Shown here: piece after piece, positions 7,181-14,759 of the stretch
Layout: every line of letters begins with the position of its first letter
Numbering within the stretch: the first letter of the stretch is position 1
Source: Methylophaga sp.
GTDB taxonomy: Bacteria; Pseudomonadota; Gammaproteobacteria; Nitrosococcales; Methylophagaceae
Length of the DNA: 26,860 bases
NCBI GenBank assembly: GCA_013139345.1
Contig: WTAY01000131.1
Location: forward strand, 1-26,860
Direction of reading: 5' to 3'
Translations under genes and position numbers: made by a program
The notes under the pieces: model-generated
The model's input: the letters and a program-made list of their open reading frames with translations, nothing else
The model's database searches: none
Told to the model about the DNA's origin: nothing

Positions 7181-7917
7181 AAACACTTGATAACATTCGC
7201 TTTGTCTTAGTTGGAACAACACACCCTGGTAATATCGGTGCTGCTGCACGAGCAATGAAGACAATGGGCTTATCGAACTTACATTTAGTCACACCTAAGA
7301 TATACCCGAGTGCCGAGGCAACAGCACGGGCTTCTGGTGCGGATGATGTCTTGGCTAGAGCCGTTGTTCATGACACTTTAGATTCCGCTATAGAAGGATG
7401 CCAACAAGTCTACGGAATGAGTGCGCGTTTACGCCACTTACCTGTTCCTGTGGTTAACCCTCGTGAGGCTGTGACACAGATTCAGCAAGCTTCTGATGAT
7501 GCTCAAATTGCGATTATCTTTGGCCGTGAACATTCAGGTTTAACAAATGAAGAGCTAGATCGTTGCCAGCATTTGGTGAATATTCCTGCAAACCCTGACT
7601 ATAGTTCATTAAATTTAGCGGCTGCTGTGCAAGTGTTAGCTTATGAACTTAAAATGAGTTTTGATCCTACGATTGAAGTCGGACGAATAGGGGAGGAGCG
7701 AGAAGCCATTAATGCCGAAGATTTAGAGCATCTTTATGGCCATTTTGAAGAGTCGTTAGTAACAATAGGCTTTCTTGACCCTGAAAAACCAAAGAATTTA
7801 ATGCGCCGTTTACGCCGATTGTTTAACCGTGCAGACTTAGATCGAAATGAACTACAGATATTGCACGGTATTTTGCGATCAGCAGAAACAATGAGAGAAG
7901 GAAAGGGGGGAGAGTAA
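7177..7917 (+). CDS. trmJ: tRNA (cytidine/uridine-32-2'-O)-methyltransferase TrmJ
   Basis: 246 residues, the usual length for TrmJ. SPOUT-fold methyltransferase that uses SAM to methylate the ribose of residue 32 in the anticodon loop. Seen: VLVGTTHPGNIGAAARAMKT at the N-terminus, IIFGREHSGLTNEEL (about 111-125) and PANPDYSSLNLAAAVQVLAY (about 138-157), which form the knot and SAM site. The C-terminal extension with MRRLRRLFNRADLDRNE is typical of TrmJ. ATGA overlap with queA and a one-base overlap (TAATG) with cysE show translational coupling. Confidence 0.93.
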   Translation: MKTLDNIRFVLVGTTHPGNIGAAARAMKTMGLSNLHLVTPKIYPSAEATARASGADDVLARAVVHDTLDSAIEGCQQVYGMSARLRHLPVPVVNPREAVTQIQQASDDAQIAIIFGREHSGLTNEELDRCQHLVNIPANPDYSSLNLAAAVQVLAYELKMSFDPTIEVGRIGEEREAINAEDLEHLYGHFEESLVTIGFLDPEKPKNLMRRLRRLFNRADLDRNELQILHGILRSAETMREGKGGE

Positions 7918-8696
7918 TGGCTGAAAAAGTCACGTTATGGCAGCAGATGAAGGAAGATGTTCTGTGTGTATTTGATCGCGATCCCGCTGCTCGACATGTA
8001 TTTGAAATTATCACAACATACCCCGGTGTTCAGGCGGTTCAATGGCACCGTGTTAGCCATTGGTTCTGGAAACATAAGCTTAAGTGGATAGCACGGTTTT
8101 TGTCTACGATTAGTCGATGGGTAACTGGGATTGAAATACACCCAGCAGTAAAAATCGGTCGTCGCTTCTTTATTGATCACGGCATGGGCGTTGTGATTGG
8201 AGAAACTGCTGAGATTGGTGATGATTGCACTTTATATCATGGCGTCACATTGGGGGGCACATCTTGGAAAGAAGGTAAGAGGCATCCCACCTTAGCCAAT
8301 AATGTTGTTGTTGGAGCGGGCGCGAAAGTTTTAGGGCCTATTTGCCTGCATGACGGGGCACGTGTTGGTTCTAATGCTGTTGTGGTTAAAGACATTGTCG
8401 CTGGTGACACTGTGATTGGTGTGCCTGGACGCGTGGTGAAAACACAGCAAACGGAAGAGCAGAAACAAAAGCAAAAACTTGCGCAATCGGTTGGCTTTGA
8501 TGCCTATGGTACATCGAGTGAAACACTTGATCCTGTTGCTACTGCAATCCATGGTTTGATTGAACATATTCATGCATTAGATAAGCGCATAGATTTAATG
8601 GCATCAACCATTGAGCAGCTTGGCGGAGACATATCTGAAGTAGAAATGCCTGAGTTAGACAAGTGCGAGTTAACGGAAAAGCAAAATGGCAAGTAG
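7917..8696 (+). CDS. cysE: Serine O-acetyltransferase
   Basis: 259 residues. It acetylates L-serine with acetyl-CoA, the first committed step of cysteine synthesis, and so feeds sulfur to the adjacent Fe-S genes. An N-terminal helical part (DPAARHVFEIITTYPGVQAV, WHRVSHWFW) is followed by a left-handed beta-helix with hexapeptide repeats. IDHGMGVVIGETAEIG holds the catalytic His, then TLGGTSWKEGKRHPTL and the cap GVPGRVVKT. The N-terminal domain is short, as in the EpsC/short CysE class. About 75 residues follow the cap, a helical extension of unknown role. A strong GGGGGGAGAG ribosome site precedes the ATG. The stop codon lies inside the IscR operator of the next gene. Confidence 0.93.
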   Translation: MAEKVTLWQQMKEDVLCVFDRDPAARHVFEIITTYPGVQAVQWHRVSHWFWKHKLKWIARFLSTISRWVTGIEIHPAVKIGRRFFIDHGMGVVIGETAEIGDDCTLYHGVTLGGTSWKEGKRHPTLANNVVVGAGAKVLGPICLHDGARVGSNAVVVKDIVAGDTVIGVPGRVVKTQQTEEQKQKQKLAQSVGFDAYGTSSETLDPVATAIHGLIEHIHALDKRIDLMASTIEQLGGDISEVEMPELDKCELTEKQNGK

Positions 8697-8717
8697 TTGA
8701 CTAAAATAGTCGGGTAT
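8693..8717. promoter_or_regulatory. IscR type-1 operator overlapping the iscR promoter
   Basis: The 25-bp segment matches the Escherichia coli type-1 consensus as I recall it (ATASYYGACTRWWW then YAGTCRRSTAT) at 24 of 25 positions; only the first base differs. The core is GACT-AAAAT-AGTC. TTGACT at 8697-8702 inside it can act as the -35, with an AT-rich -10 around 8720-8725. [2Fe-2S]-IscR binding here should repress transcription. The site begins inside the cysE stop codon region. Confidence 0.88.
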
Positions 8718-8754
8718 GTGAAAATAAAGCCATATTAAAGACAAGGGTATTTTC

Positions 8755-9219
8755 ATGAGATTAACTACAAAAGGGCGTTACGCCGTAACTGCAATGCTAG
8801 ATTTAAGTTTAAATTATGGCATGGGCGCCATTACACTGGCAGACATATCTGATCGCCAAGGCATTTCATTGTCATATTTAGAACAATTATTTGCGCGATT
8901 GAGAAAGCAAGGCCTAGTAAGCAGTACACGAGGCCCTGGTGGTGGTTATCGCCTAAGTCGCGCAGCTGATGAAATAACAGTATTAGATGTGATTTCTGCT
9001 GTTGATGAAAAGGTAGATAGCACTGCGTGTGAAGGTAAAGCTAACTGTAATAACGATGGCGAATCATGCCTAAGTCATGAACTATGGCAGAGCTTAAGTG
9101 AGCAAATTAAACTGTACCTGTCAGGTATTACTTTAGGGCAAGTCGTGCATAATCATGAGCAAAGCAAGAATGGTGATAGTGTGATTAAGTTCGATAGTAT
9201 TCAGGTGGGAGACGTATGA
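8755..9219 (+). CDS. iscR: Fe-S cluster-sensing transcriptional regulator IscR
   Basis: 154 residues of the Rrf2 family. The winged helix-turn-helix starts MRLTTKGRYAVTAMLDLSLN. Cluster ligands Cys92, Cys98, Cys105 and His108 are present (ACEGKANCNNDGESCLSH); the second gap is six residues where E. coli has five. Holo-IscR represses Fe-S assembly genes; loss of the cluster relieves this. The near-consensus type-1 operator just upstream indicates autoregulation. The ATG follows AAGGG at good distance. The stop overlaps iscA as ATGA. The usual iscS and iscU do not follow. Confidence 0.96.
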   Translation: MRLTTKGRYAVTAMLDLSLNYGMGAITLADISDRQGISLSYLEQLFARLRKQGLVSSTRGPGGGYRLSRAADEITVLDVISAVDEKVDSTACEGKANCNNDGESCLSHELWQSLSEQIKLYLSGITLGQVVHNHEQSKNGDSVIKFDSIQVGDV

Positions 9220-9542
9220 TTACCTTAACGGAATCTGCTGTAAAACGAGTTGAAGAGATGGTCGCTAAACGTGAGGCGGCAATTGGCTTGCGTATAGGTG
9301 TAACAGAAAGTGGTTGTTCTGGTTATAGCTATGCGATGGATTTTGCTGAATCTGTAAATGATAACGATATCGTTATTGTGCAAGATAGCATTAAAATTAT
9401 TATTGATGAAACGAGCATGCCGATTCTTGATGGTATTGAACTGGATTTTGTTAAACAAGGTTTGAATCAAAACTTTAAGTTTAACAATCCTAATGTCGTT
9501 TCTTCATGTGGCTGTGGCGAAAGTTTTAGTACCACCAAATAA
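9216..9542 (+). CDS. iscA: A-type Fe-S carrier IscA
   Basis: 108 residues, the normal size for the HesB/IscA family. The three ligand Cys are seen: Cys34 in ESGCSGY, and Cys98 and Cys100 in SSCGCGESF. It binds and delivers Fe-S clusters or iron to client apoproteins. Translationally coupled to iscR (ATGA, with GGGAG upstream) and so controlled by the same IscR operator. With no iscS, iscU, hscBA or fdx beside it, this is a split isc locus or a dedicated iscR-iscA pair, with cluster assembly (isc or suf) elsewhere. ErpA is an alternative name, but the iscR neighbour favours IscA. Confidence 0.9.
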   Translation: MITLTESAVKRVEEMVAKREAAIGLRIGVTESGCSGYSYAMDFAESVNDNDIVIVQDSIKIIIDETSMPILDGIELDFVKQGLNQNFKFNNPNVVSSCGCGESFSTTK

Positions 9543-9588
9543 GTTTCCATATGTAGGTTGTACTTTTAGTCCTACGTGTCAGCTTTAT

Positions 9589-9758
9589 AATCAAATTACT
9601 TGAAGATGCAGGTATTACAACCTTTGTCATTCTCGCGTGTTACCCAGTCAAGCTGAGCACAAGCTTTATCGAGAATCTACTGTATTAAGCAGATCCCAGC
9701 TAAAAGCATGCAGGGATGACTGGATAAATAATCTACAGCTTGAATGATAACTGGTTTA
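9589..9758. repeat. Decayed copy A of a cloverleaf MITE
   Basis: This copy shares long blocks with the intact copy at 13899-14048: CTTGAAGATGCAG, GTCATTCTCG, TATCGAGAATCTACT, AAGCAGATCCCAGC and CTTGAATGATAAC. It carries about 25 extra bases in one internal loop and has lost the outer TATACCC/GGGTATA ends. It fills most of the 293-bp gap between iscA and bioA. The rest of the gap holds only a GTAGG/CCTAC hairpin near 9555 and the short region before bioA. Confidence 0.75.
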
Positions 9759-9834
9759 AAGATCAGCTTCGCAGTTACTTTGTTTCCAACCTACGGTAGG
9801 ATAATTTATTTTATTGCCTGTATGATCTCGAACT

Positions 9835-11127
9835 ATGGAATTTCAAGATAATCTACAATTCGACGCTAAGCATATTTGGCACCCTTACAGCAGTGTAGCT
9901 AGGCCTTCTGTTATTCATGAAGTCATTTCCGCGAATGGTGTACGCTTAAAACTCGCTGATGGTCGTGAAATCATTGATGGCATGTCTTCATGGTGGTCAA
10001 CCATTCATGGTTATAATCATCCTCGCTTAAATGCGGCTGCCAAAATGCAGATCGATCACATGTCACATGTGATGTTTGGCGGTCTGACACACCAGCCTGC
10101 TATTGAACTGTCACGAAAGCTTATTGAAATGACGGCCGAGCCTTTGCAATATGTCTTTTTAGCTGATTCAGGATCTATTTCAGTTGAAGTCGCTATTAAA
10201 ATGGCAATTCAATATTGGTTTGCCCAAGGCAAGCCTAAGAAGCAACGCTTACTAACCATCCGAAATGCTTATCATGGCGATACCTTTGGCGCGATGGCCG
10301 TCAGTGACCCTGAAAATGGTATGCATAGTATGTTTGAGCATGTATTAGCCAAACACCTGTTTGCACCAGAACCCACATGTCAAAATGATGAAGACTGGCA
10401 AGATGATGACATTTCAGGGTTTCGCCAGTTAATCATTGAGCATAATGATGAAATAGCAGCGGTTATTCTTGAGCCCTTAGTTCAAGGTGCGGGTGGTATG
10501 CGCTTTTATTGCCCAGAATATTTACGTCAAGTACGTGCATTGTGTGATCAACATAATGTATTACTCATTCTTGATGAAATCGCCACAGGCTTTGGTCGAA
10601 CAGGCAGTTTATTTGCCTATGAACAAGCCGATATTTGCCCTGATATTTTATGCGTAGGAAAAGCCTTAACAGGTGGTTATATGACGCTGGCTGCCACCTT
10701 ATGCAATGACAAAGTTGTTAATGGTATCGCAGCAGATGGTAGTGGCGTATTGATGCATGGGCCAACGTTTATGGGTAACCCTTTAGCATGCCGTGTAGCC
10801 TGTGAAAGTCTGGACTTATTGATGGAATCAGATTGGCAGCAGCAGGTCGAAACAATTGAAACACAACTCATTAATGAATTAATGCCATACCAATCTATGA
10901 ATTTGGTAAAAGACGTTCGAGTGAAAGGTGCTATTGGCGTCGTTGAATTACACCAGCCTTTAGATGAACACATGGACTGGCTACCAACGTTTATTGTCGA
11001 TCAAGGCGTGTGGATTAGACCGTTTAGAAACCTGATTTATATCATGCCACCTTACATAATAAACGAAGATGACTTAACCGTATTAACGGGGGCTATTGCT
11101 AAGATTCTTGAGCAGTTATCCCGTTAA
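9835..11127 (+). CDS. bioA: Adenosylmethionine-8-amino-7-oxononanoate aminotransferase
   Basis: 430 residues, full length. Uses SAM as amino donor to make 7,8-diaminononanoate in biotin synthesis; class III PLP enzyme. HIWHPYSS (about 13-20), the GMSSWWSTIHGYNHP segment, the GS pair at DSGSISVEVAIKMA, AYHGDTFGAM, LDEIATGFGRTG with the PLP-binding Asp, and VGKALTGGYM with the Schiff-base Lys are all present. It stands alone, without bioB, bioF or bioD beside it. No BirA-type operator is visible upstream. There is no Shine-Dalgarno, and TATGAT lies 14 nt before the ATG. Its 3' end overlaps the convergent response regulator gene by 12 bp. Confidence 0.96.
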   Translation: MEFQDNLQFDAKHIWHPYSSVARPSVIHEVISANGVRLKLADGREIIDGMSSWWSTIHGYNHPRLNAAAKMQIDHMSHVMFGGLTHQPAIELSRKLIEMTAEPLQYVFLADSGSISVEVAIKMAIQYWFAQGKPKKQRLLTIRNAYHGDTFGAMAVSDPENGMHSMFEHVLAKHLFAPEPTCQNDEDWQDDDISGFRQLIIEHNDEIAAVILEPLVQGAGGMRFYCPEYLRQVRALCDQHNVLLILDEIATGFGRTGSLFAYEQADICPDILCVGKALTGGYMTLAATLCNDKVVNGIAADGSGVLMHGPTFMGNPLACRVACESLDLLMESDWQQQVETIETQLINELMPYQSMNLVKDVRVKGAIGVVELHQPLDEHMDWLPTFIVDQGVWIRPFRNLIYIMPPYIINEDDLTVLTGAIAKILEQLSR

Positions 11128-11781
11128 GTCGATTAAATTAATTAGATTCATTTTAATGGCGAGGTGGGTGAGTTCGATATCACTATTTACATCCAGTTTC
11201 TTCTTGATGATGTAGTGGGCATTAGCGACTGTCTTTGGGCTGATATTTAGCGTTTCAGCAATAGCTTGTGTTGACTTTGTTTCAACTAACATGCGTAAAA
11301 TTTCGAACTCACGAACAGTTAATTGATCTAAGGCAGCACTTTCAGTACCGAGTTTTTCTAAGGCTAAGGCTTGGGCGATGTCAGCACTTAAGGTATATTT
11401 CTTTTGCTGGACGTCATAAATCGCTCGAATTAACACATCAGGATCACTACTTTTAGTGACATAACCTAATGCTCCTGCACGAGTTGCTTGTACGGCAAAA
11501 CTTGGGTTTTGGTGCATGCTAAACACGAGGATCTTGGCTGAGGAATCGAGTTGTTTTATTCGGGAAATAGCTTCTAAGCCACCTTGCCCTTGCATAGATA
11601 TATCCATTACAGTCACATCGGGTTTATGTTCTTTATACTTCATATAGGCTTCTGCACCATCACTAGCTTCTGCAATAACAGTCATATTGTCTTGTTTTTG
11701 CAGTAAAGATCGATAACCTTCTCGCACTATGGCATGGTCATCTACCAACATTATTTTAATGGTGTTGTTAAAACTATTCAT
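11116..11781 (-). CDS. NarL/FixJ-type response regulator
   Basis: 221 residues. Receiver domain 8-125 with the acidic pair Asp14/Asp15, phospho-acceptor Asp60 (VTVMDISMQGQGG), Ser88 and Lys110. The C-terminal LuxR-type helix-turn-helix is at about 152-212 (LTVREFEILRMLVETKSTQA, then LNISPKTVANAHYIIKKKL). It should bind DNA as a dimer when phosphorylated by the kinase encoded just upstream, with which it overlaps by 8 nt. Target genes are not shown by sequence. Proximity to two mxa units suggests C1 metabolism, as for other NarL-type systems of methylotrophs, but this is inference. It overlaps the tail of bioA, with no terminator between them. Confidence 0.93.
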   Translation of the reverse strand: MNSFNNTIKIMLVDDHAIVREGYRSLLQKQDNMTVIAEASDGAEAYMKYKEHKPDVTVMDISMQGQGGLEAISRIKQLDSSAKILVFSMHQNPSFAVQATRAGALGYVTKSSDPDVLIRAIYDVQQKKYTLSADIAQALALEKLGTESAALDQLTVREFEILRMLVETKSTQAIAETLNISPKTVANAHYIIKKKLDVNSDIELTHLAIKMNLINLIDLTG

Positions 11782-13141
11782 TAGTGTTCTTTTCTTCTGG
11801 AATATCAGGAATTGTGATGGTGATTGTTAAGCCACCTGTTTCACGAGGGGATAGTACGAGTTGTCCACCTAGCGCTATAACGCGTTCACGAATCCCTAGT
11901 AGGCCTACTCCAAGCGTGTTATCAAAACCATCTACTTTTGCGATGCCATCATCACTGATTTTTAGTTGGATATGCTTACCTGCTTGGTAGTGAACTAGAA
12001 CAGTGGCATGAGAGGCGTTGGCATGTTTGGCAATATTGGTTAAACATTCTTGTACAATACGGTACATATTGACGGGGAGAGGTTCGGGAAGTGCATCAAT
12101 ATTGCCATTGATATTGAGTTGATAGCGTGTCTGACCATTTGATTGTTTATTCCAATTAAGGACTAAATTATTAAGGCTTTGACTTAAGCCTACATCATCA
12201 ACTTCGGCGGGGCGTAGACGACGTAGCATACTTCGGAGTACGTCCATCATATGACGAGTAATGGGGCTGATAGTTTTTATTTCAGGGACTAGCTCGGGGC
12301 ATTGTGTTGTTGCTGTTTGATTGATGGAGGCAGTGATGGCATTAATTCCCGCAAGACATTGGCCAAACTCATCATGCAGTTCTCGGGCGATATAACGATG
12401 GTCTTCTTCCTGAATGTTCATTAACTTTAAGGCAATTCGCTTATTATCGGCGATAGCTTGTTCTTGGCTGCTTGCTAAGGCATTGATGGCATCACTGGTT
12501 TGTTTCCATTCCTTAATATTAAAAGGCGGTAAACGCGTGTCTAAGTGACCATTACGCATGCGCTCTAATCCTGTAATAATGATCTGAGCAGGTTTTAATA
12601 GTCGGTTGATGGTGAAGTAAACTAGTATGCATACGGCAAAAATGCTGGCAAATAATACGCCTATAATTGCTTGTAAGTTGTTCCATGCACGTGCAGTTTC
12701 AATTCGAGTATTTAATGTAACCAAAATAGAGCCGTAGGTCATAATATTAAATGAAATATTTTTTTGTATTTCAAAGTCTGGTGAAAATATCTGTTGATAT
12801 AAATTACCAAACCAAGCCGGCCATGTACGTTCGGCTTCAATAATTTGCTGGCATAAATTTCTGCGGCGGTTTTCAGAGCGAGATAAAAACTGAATACATG
12901 AACCAGAGACACTGTTAATGTCAGGCCATAATTCAGTATTGGGAAATGTACGCGATAAATCATGTCGAGTGAACATTTGCAGTAACTGGCTATTAACTTG
13001 TTTTTCAATGCGATCAGCAGTGAAGTTAGCCTCTGATATAGCTTGTTGGTCTGTTTGGTAGAGCACGTAAAAAGCACTGGAGGCTAAACAAAGAACAGCA
13101 ACGAATAAGATTCGGAAAAATAATTGTTTTTTCAGATTCAT
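11774..13141 (-). CDS. NarX/UhpB-type sensor histidine kinase
   Basis: 455 residues. Membrane helix about 8-28, periplasmic sensor region about 30-155, second helix about 156-178, HAMP linker 179-231, HisKA_3 dimerisation domain with phospho-His256 in IARELHDEFGQ, then the HATPase with N-box ECLTNIAKHANASHA and glycine boxes SDDGIA and GVGLLGIRERV. It autophosphorylates and passes the phosphate to the overlapping response regulator gene. The periplasmic part has just two Cys (82 and 97), which could form a disulfide or bind a ligand. The signal is unknown. A DUF2380 secreted protein gene lies 149 nt upstream on the same strand and may be a partner. Confidence 0.92.
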   Translation of the reverse strand: MNLKKQLFFRILFVAVLCLASSAFYVLYQTDQQAISEANFTADRIEKQVNSQLLQMFTRHDLSRTFPNTELWPDINSVSGSCIQFLSRSENRRRNLCQQIIEAERTWPAWFGNLYQQIFSPDFEIQKNISFNIMTYGSILVTLNTRIETARAWNNLQAIIGVLFASIFAVCILVYFTINRLLKPAQIIITGLERMRNGHLDTRLPPFNIKEWKQTSDAINALASSQEQAIADNKRIALKLMNIQEEDHRYIARELHDEFGQCLAGINAITASINQTATTQCPELVPEIKTISPITRHMMDVLRSMLRRLRPAEVDDVGLSQSLNNLVLNWNKQSNGQTRYQLNINGNIDALPEPLPVNMYRIVQECLTNIAKHANASHATVLVHYQAGKHIQLKISDDGIAKVDGFDNTLGVGLLGIRERVIALGGQLVLSPRETGGLTITITIPDIPEEKNTNE

Positions 13142-13290
13142 AAATATTCTTTTTAAGCTAACCTTTTGATAGCACTATTGTTAGATGGTTATAACAGAGT
13201 GTTTAGGAGGTAATTGGCCAAAGGGTTAACGCTCCTTAATTATTCAATATAATACATTAAGGGCTGGGCTAAGAGTGGATGTGTCAGTTA

Positions 13291-13812
13291 TTAATGAGGA
13301 ATGTCTTTATTAATTTTATGGAGCAGATTGCCAACAGCACCAGGAATTGATTTACTGGGCATACCTTTTACTTCACTTCGGTATTCTTTAACGAGTTTAT
13401 TCGTCTTGGTATCAAAGATTCGTGCAATTAGATAAGAAAATAGATACGTTGGTTTATGTAGTCGACCGATAATAATGTAATCAGCATTGTTATTACGCCC
13501 TAAATCTGCAGAACAACGGGCGCAATCAAATAAAAACCCGATGGCTTTATCTGCATCAACACGATCATTTTCTGAAACTTTGATCATGGTAAAGCCATCC
13601 ATGTGGCTAAGGCCTGATTGTAATAATTCATTAATCATACTCATATTTTGTTGATCTTGAGCATCGATCTCAGTCACTTTCTTTGGATCAGTCAGTTTTA
13701 ATGTCAAATTAAGTAACTCAAAATTAGTGACTGCAATAGTGGTATTTGCCCAAATAGGGTTGCTCACAAAGAACAGTGAAAGAAGTAAGGATGTTAACGT
13801 TATATTTTTCAT
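13291..13812 (-). CDS. Secreted DUF2380 family protein
   Basis: 173 residues with a clear signal peptide (MKNITLTSLLLSLFFVSNPI, cleavage near WA-NTT). The mature part begins with a beta strand TIAVTNFELLNLTLK and contains a CxxC (Cys97, Cys100) in FDCARCSADLGRNNNADYII, then GRLHKPTYLFSYLIARIFDT, matching the DUF2380 layout as I know it. It should act in the periplasm. The family often sits beside two-component kinases and quinoprotein dehydrogenase genes; here it precedes a NarX-type kinase and its regulator on the same strand. A role in sensing is inferred. The CxxC could be a redox or metal site. Confidence 0.72.
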   Translation of the reverse strand: MKNITLTSLLLSLFFVSNPIWANTTIAVTNFELLNLTLKLTDPKKVTEIDAQDQQNMSMINELLQSGLSHMDGFTMIKVSENDRVDADKAIGFLFDCARCSADLGRNNNADYIIIGRLHKPTYLFSYLIARIFDTKTNKLVKEYRSEVKGMPSKSIPGAVGNLLHKINKDIPH

Positions 13813-13898
13813 AAGGTGAATTATCTCTTAATTAATTTCATAAGGAGCATAAGAAGAAAGGTTATCTTAACTCAAATTATATCGGGCATATTTCCTTA

Positions 13899-14048
13899 TA
13901 TACCCAAGCTACTTGAAGATGCAGATTTTACTGGTCGCGTCATTCTCGAGTGTTTTTATCGAGAATCTACTATTTTAAGCAGATCCCAGCTAAGAACATG
14001 CTGGGATGACGAAATAAAAAAGCTGCATCTTGAATGATAACGGGTATA
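13899..14048. repeat. Intact 150-bp cloverleaf MITE (copy B)
   Basis: Outer ends: TATACCC at 13899 and GGGTATA ending at 14048, within 26-bp imperfect terminal repeats that also share AAGATGCAG/CTGCATCTT. Inside are two perfect 8-bp hairpins: ATTCTCGA (13942-13949) with TCGAGAAT (13959-13966), and ATCCCAGC (13983-13990) with GCTGGGAT (14000-14007). The element thus folds as one closing stem with two arms and carries no gene. It occupies the middle of the 426-bp gap between the DUF2380 gene and the membrane protein gene; the apparent short reading frame across it is not a gene. Confidence 0.85.
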
Positions 14049-14141
14049 GATGCCTCTAATGACTGTTGTGTTTACTTATCGAGTTTTTAGATAAAGGAAA
14101 GACATCTTTAATATTTATACAAAACGCAAAAATACATCATA

Positions 14142-14172
14142 GGGAAATTTGCCCGAGTTTATAAGGCATAAT
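14142..14172 (+). promoter_or_regulatory. GGGAAATTT box and -10 of the membrane protein/mxaC2 unit
   Basis: GGGAAATTTGCCC (14142-14154) is followed by CATAAT at 14167-14172. The same box with xATAAT at the same 25-nt offset precedes mxaR (19031 and 19056). The box covers the usual -35 place, so an activator-dependent or special promoter is suggested. The start codon of the first gene is 97 nt from the box start. Confidence 0.5.
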
Positions 14173-14238
14173 CAAGGTTAAGATGGTCGTTAAACTGAGT
14201 ATGATGAGTTTTGTTAATTAATCTTTGAGGTAAATAAA

Positions 14239-14640
14239 ATGGAAATATTATTAATAGGTGGTGTGGTAACAGCGATGGCGTTGATTTTTTCAGCATGGTT
14301 GATGACTTTTACTAGGTGGTATCCGATTCCAGGCTTGGATGGTACTTACGACTTTGCAACATTGATTCGTGCACATGTAGATTTCGCCTTGATGTCTGTA
14401 TTTAATTTTAGTTTTTATGGTGCAGCAATGGGCGGAGGTATTGATTTGCCGATTATTGCATGCTGGTGTGTAGCCATTGGTGGCTTTACCAACCCAAGTA
14501 TTTTTGTTGTGGCGGCTTTAGATGAAAACTTCTGGGATAAAATGTTTTGGAAAGTTGCATCTGGAATTAGTTTCCTGGTGACAACAACGGGTTTTGTTTG
14601 GATTTCTTACACTTTTATTCAACACTATCTATCAGTATAA
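14239..14640 (+). CDS. Small four-helix membrane protein of unknown function
   Basis: 133 residues, with GAGG 8 nt before the ATG. Hydrophobic segments at about 1-24, 46-68, 73-96 and 106-129 give four predicted helices. Between helices 1 and 2 is a polar loop FTRWYPIPGLDGTYDFATLI, and helix 2 begins with a charged RAHVDFALMS. There is no signal peptide or known motif, and I do not recognise the family. It precedes the solitary mxaC copy by 119 nt on the same strand, with a short palindrome between, and shares a promoter-like box with mxaR. A link to methanol dehydrogenase function is a guess from location. Confidence 0.7.
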   Translation: MEILLIGGVVTAMALIFSAWLMTFTRWYPIPGLDGTYDFATLIRAHVDFALMSVFNFSFYGAAMGGGIDLPIIACWCVAIGGFTNPSIFVVAALDENFWDKMFWKVASGISFLVTTTGFVWISYTFIQHYLSV

Positions 14641-14686
14641 ATATCGATGATAGTCATCAGAAGTGCCTTTATAAAACTGAGTACGT

Positions 14687-14708
14687 CATTCCCGTGGGAG
14701 CGGGAATG
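14687..14708. repeat. REP-like palindrome CATTCCCG/CGGGAATG
   Basis: Perfect 8-bp arms with a 6-nt loop in the 119-bp gap between the membrane protein gene and the mxaC paralogue. The GTCATTCCC wording recurs in the repeat near 24800, so it looks like a fragment of a dispersed intergenic repeat. It could also reduce readthrough to the downstream gene. Confidence 0.6.
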
Positions 14709-14759
14709 TAATTATTCTCATGATGATAATGTAGGGAAGTATGGAGGATCTTGCTTAAA

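Noticed and set aside
13816..14037. 73-codon plus-strand reading frame between DUF2380 and the membrane protein gene
   Set aside because: It runs through the cloverleaf repeat (13899-14048) and its sequence follows the repeat, with no ribosome site. The repeat explains it.
14751..14759. TTG start for the mxaC paralogue
   Set aside because: The alignment with MxaC begins at ATG 14760 and gives equal length. GGAGG is 3 nt from TTG (too close) and 12 nt from ATG.
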